Assembly: GCA_016718385.1 (NCBI GenBank)
Contig: JADKDK010000009.1
Location: 51,155-115,154, forward strand
Reading direction: 5' to 3'
DNA: 64,000 bases
Origin: Gammaproteobacteria bacterium
Lineage (GTDB): Bacteria > Pseudomonadota > Gammaproteobacteria > Pseudomonadales > UBA5518
The notes under the pieces were generated by a model. That model worked only from the letters and a program-made list of their open reading frames with translations, searched no databases and was not told where the DNA came from. The translations under genes and the position numbers were made by a program. Of the stretch, positions 63,031 to 64,000 are shown in pieces (position 1 is the first letter of the stretch; every line of letters begins with the position of its first letter).

Positions 63031-64000
63031 TTGCAGCCTATCGAGAATCTCTGGGATGACGCGCACGCGGCCTCCCTGGACGACCCGCAACTGCTTCTCT
63101 ACCGCTCGAACCTGCTGGGTCGGGATCTGCGCATCACCAACTTCGGCGGCGGCAACACCTCCGCGAAGCTGCCCGGCACGGACCCGCTGAGCGGCGCCGA
63201 GGAGACCGTGCTGTGGGTCAAGGGCTCCGGCGGCGATCTGGGCAGCATGAAACTGGACGGATTCGCGACGCTCTGTCTGGCAAGGCTCGAGCAACTGAAG
63301 ACGCGCTACCGCGGCCTCGCGCACGAGGACGAAACGGTCGGCTACCTGCCGCACTGCACCTTCGGCCTCAATCCGCGCGCCGCCAGCATCGACACGCCAC
63401 TGCATGCCTTCATCCCTCACGCACACGTCGACCACGTGCACCCGGACGCCGTGATCGCCATTGCCTGTACGCAGCGCAGCCGCGAGCTGAGCGCGGAGAT
63501 CTTCGGGGGCGAGATCGGCTGGCTGGCATGGCAGCGCCCGGGCTTCGACCTCGGCCTGAAACTGGAGCGGCTCGCACGCGAGAACCCGCAGTATTGCGGG
63601 GCCGTTCTGGAAGGCCACGGCCTGTTCACCTGGGGCGAGAGCTCGCGGGCCTGCTACGAGACGACACTGCGCATCGTGCGCCGCGCCGCGCAATGGCTGG
63701 CCGCCCACGGCAAGACCGACGCTTTTGGCGGGCCACGCCATGCGGGCATCACCGAGGCCGCCGAACGACGCCGCGTCGCCGCCGCGCTGATGCCGCGCAT
63801 CCGCGGCCGCATCAGCACCGGACAGCACAAGGTCGGGCACTTCGACGACTCGCCCCCGGTACTGGAGTTCGTGAATTCCGCGCGCCTCGGGCCGCTCGCC
63901 GCGCTGGGCACCTCCTGTCCGGACCACTTCCTGCGCACCAAGATCCGCCCGCTGGTACTCGATTTCGATCCCGCGGCGCCGGATCTTTCGGCCGAGCTCG
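63031..64000 (+). CDS. Rhamnulose-1-phosphate aldolase / dehydrogenase-type protein (3' partial)
   Basis: 323 codons are open from a TTG at 63031 (GGAG eight bases upstream) to the window end; no ATG gives the conserved start. It reads LQPIENLWDDAHAASLDDPQ and LLLYRSNLLGRDLRITNFGGGNTSAKL, the opening of class II aldolases fused to a short-chain dehydrogenase (RhaD-RhaW/YuxG type). Zinc-site residues are in HAFIPHAHVDHVHPDAVIA and EGHGLFTWGE. It would cleave L-rhamnulose-1-phosphate to dihydroxyacetone phosphate and lactaldehyde, and the missing C-terminal half should be the dehydrogenase. Confidence 0.87.
   Translation, partial: MQPIENLWDDAHAASLDDPQLLLYRSNLLGRDLRITNFGGGNTSAKLPGTDPLSGAEETVLWVKGSGGDLGSMKLDGFATLCLARLEQLKTRYRGLAHEDETVGYLPHCTFGLNPRAASIDTPLHAFIPHAHVDHVHPDAVIAIACTQRSRELSAEIFGGEIGWLAWQRPGFDLGLKLERLARENPQYCGAVLEGHGLFTWGESSRACYETTLRIVRRAAQWLAAHGKTDAFGGPRHAGITEAAERRRVAAALMPRIRGRISTGQHKVGHFDDSPPVLEFVNSARLGPLAALGTSCPDHFLRTKIRPLVLDFDPAAPDLSAEL

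Overview
The window is GC-rich DNA from a Gram-negative bacterium, most likely a gammaproteobacterium. It has the end of a proton-pumping complex I operon, four TonB-dependent receptors, Tat-type leaders, many amidohydrolase, P450 and CoA-mutase genes, and REP-like palindromes; the phylum call is an inference from gene content. I see no rRNA, tRNA or CRISPR array. Nine genes carry apparent one- or two-base indels, many in homopolymers, and a 29-base G run lies after nuoN. Part of the 'pseudogene' load therefore probably reflects sequence quality rather than biology.

Layout. 1-4084: nuoL (5' cut), nuoM, nuoN. 4203-7769: CBS-domain protein and two amidohydrolases. 8298-11383: a very large SEC-C / glycosyltransferase / sulfotransferase-like fusion. 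11531-12754: cytochrome P450. 12797-15460: an aldehyde dehydrogenase fused to an iron alcohol dehydrogenase. 15752-19360: DUF3293 protein and a divergent B12-dependent acyl-CoA mutase operon (large subunit, B12 subunit, MeaB GTPase). 19465-25167: TonB receptor, double NTF2-like protein, 3-hydroxyisobutyrate-dehydrogenase-like protein, Old Yellow Enzyme. 25277-28880: SDR and a second aldehyde/alcohol dehydrogenase fusion.

29280-39081 and 46218-59145 are two paralogous glycoside-utilisation clusters. Each has a TonB receptor, xylose-isomerase-like TIM-barrel protein, Gfo/Idh/MocA oxidoreductase, NupG-like MFS transporter, GMC oxidoreductase, Tat-exported gluconate-2-dehydrogenase-subunit-3 protein and membrane-anchored ThuA-domain protein. 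This set fits 'oxidise first' sugar catabolism: a periplasmic GMC dehydrogenase makes a keto-glycoside, which is imported and cleaved or reduced by the Gfo/Idh and TIM-barrel enzymes. Cluster A starts at a divergent LacI regulator (39339-40349). Matching operators lie against the -10 boxes of cluster A and of a second unit that encodes a GH39-like glycosidase and a Tat-exported isomerase (41716-44343). Cluster B holds a GH106-type alpha-L-rhamnosidase. It borders a rhamnose/deoxysugar catabolic module: DeoR regulator, FGGY kinase and FucP-like permease on one strand, and a divergent rhamnulose-1-phosphate aldolase-type gene that starts with TTG and runs off the window. The second cluster is thus best read as rhamnoside degradation coupled to rhamnose catabolism.

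Between the clusters (40362-46186) is a debris zone: truncated LLM monooxygenase, AraC tail, SDR tail, a glyoxalase gene broken at a pentanucleotide repeat, a 71-bp copy of the Old Yellow Enzyme 3' end, and a YqhA-like gene with two compensating shifts.
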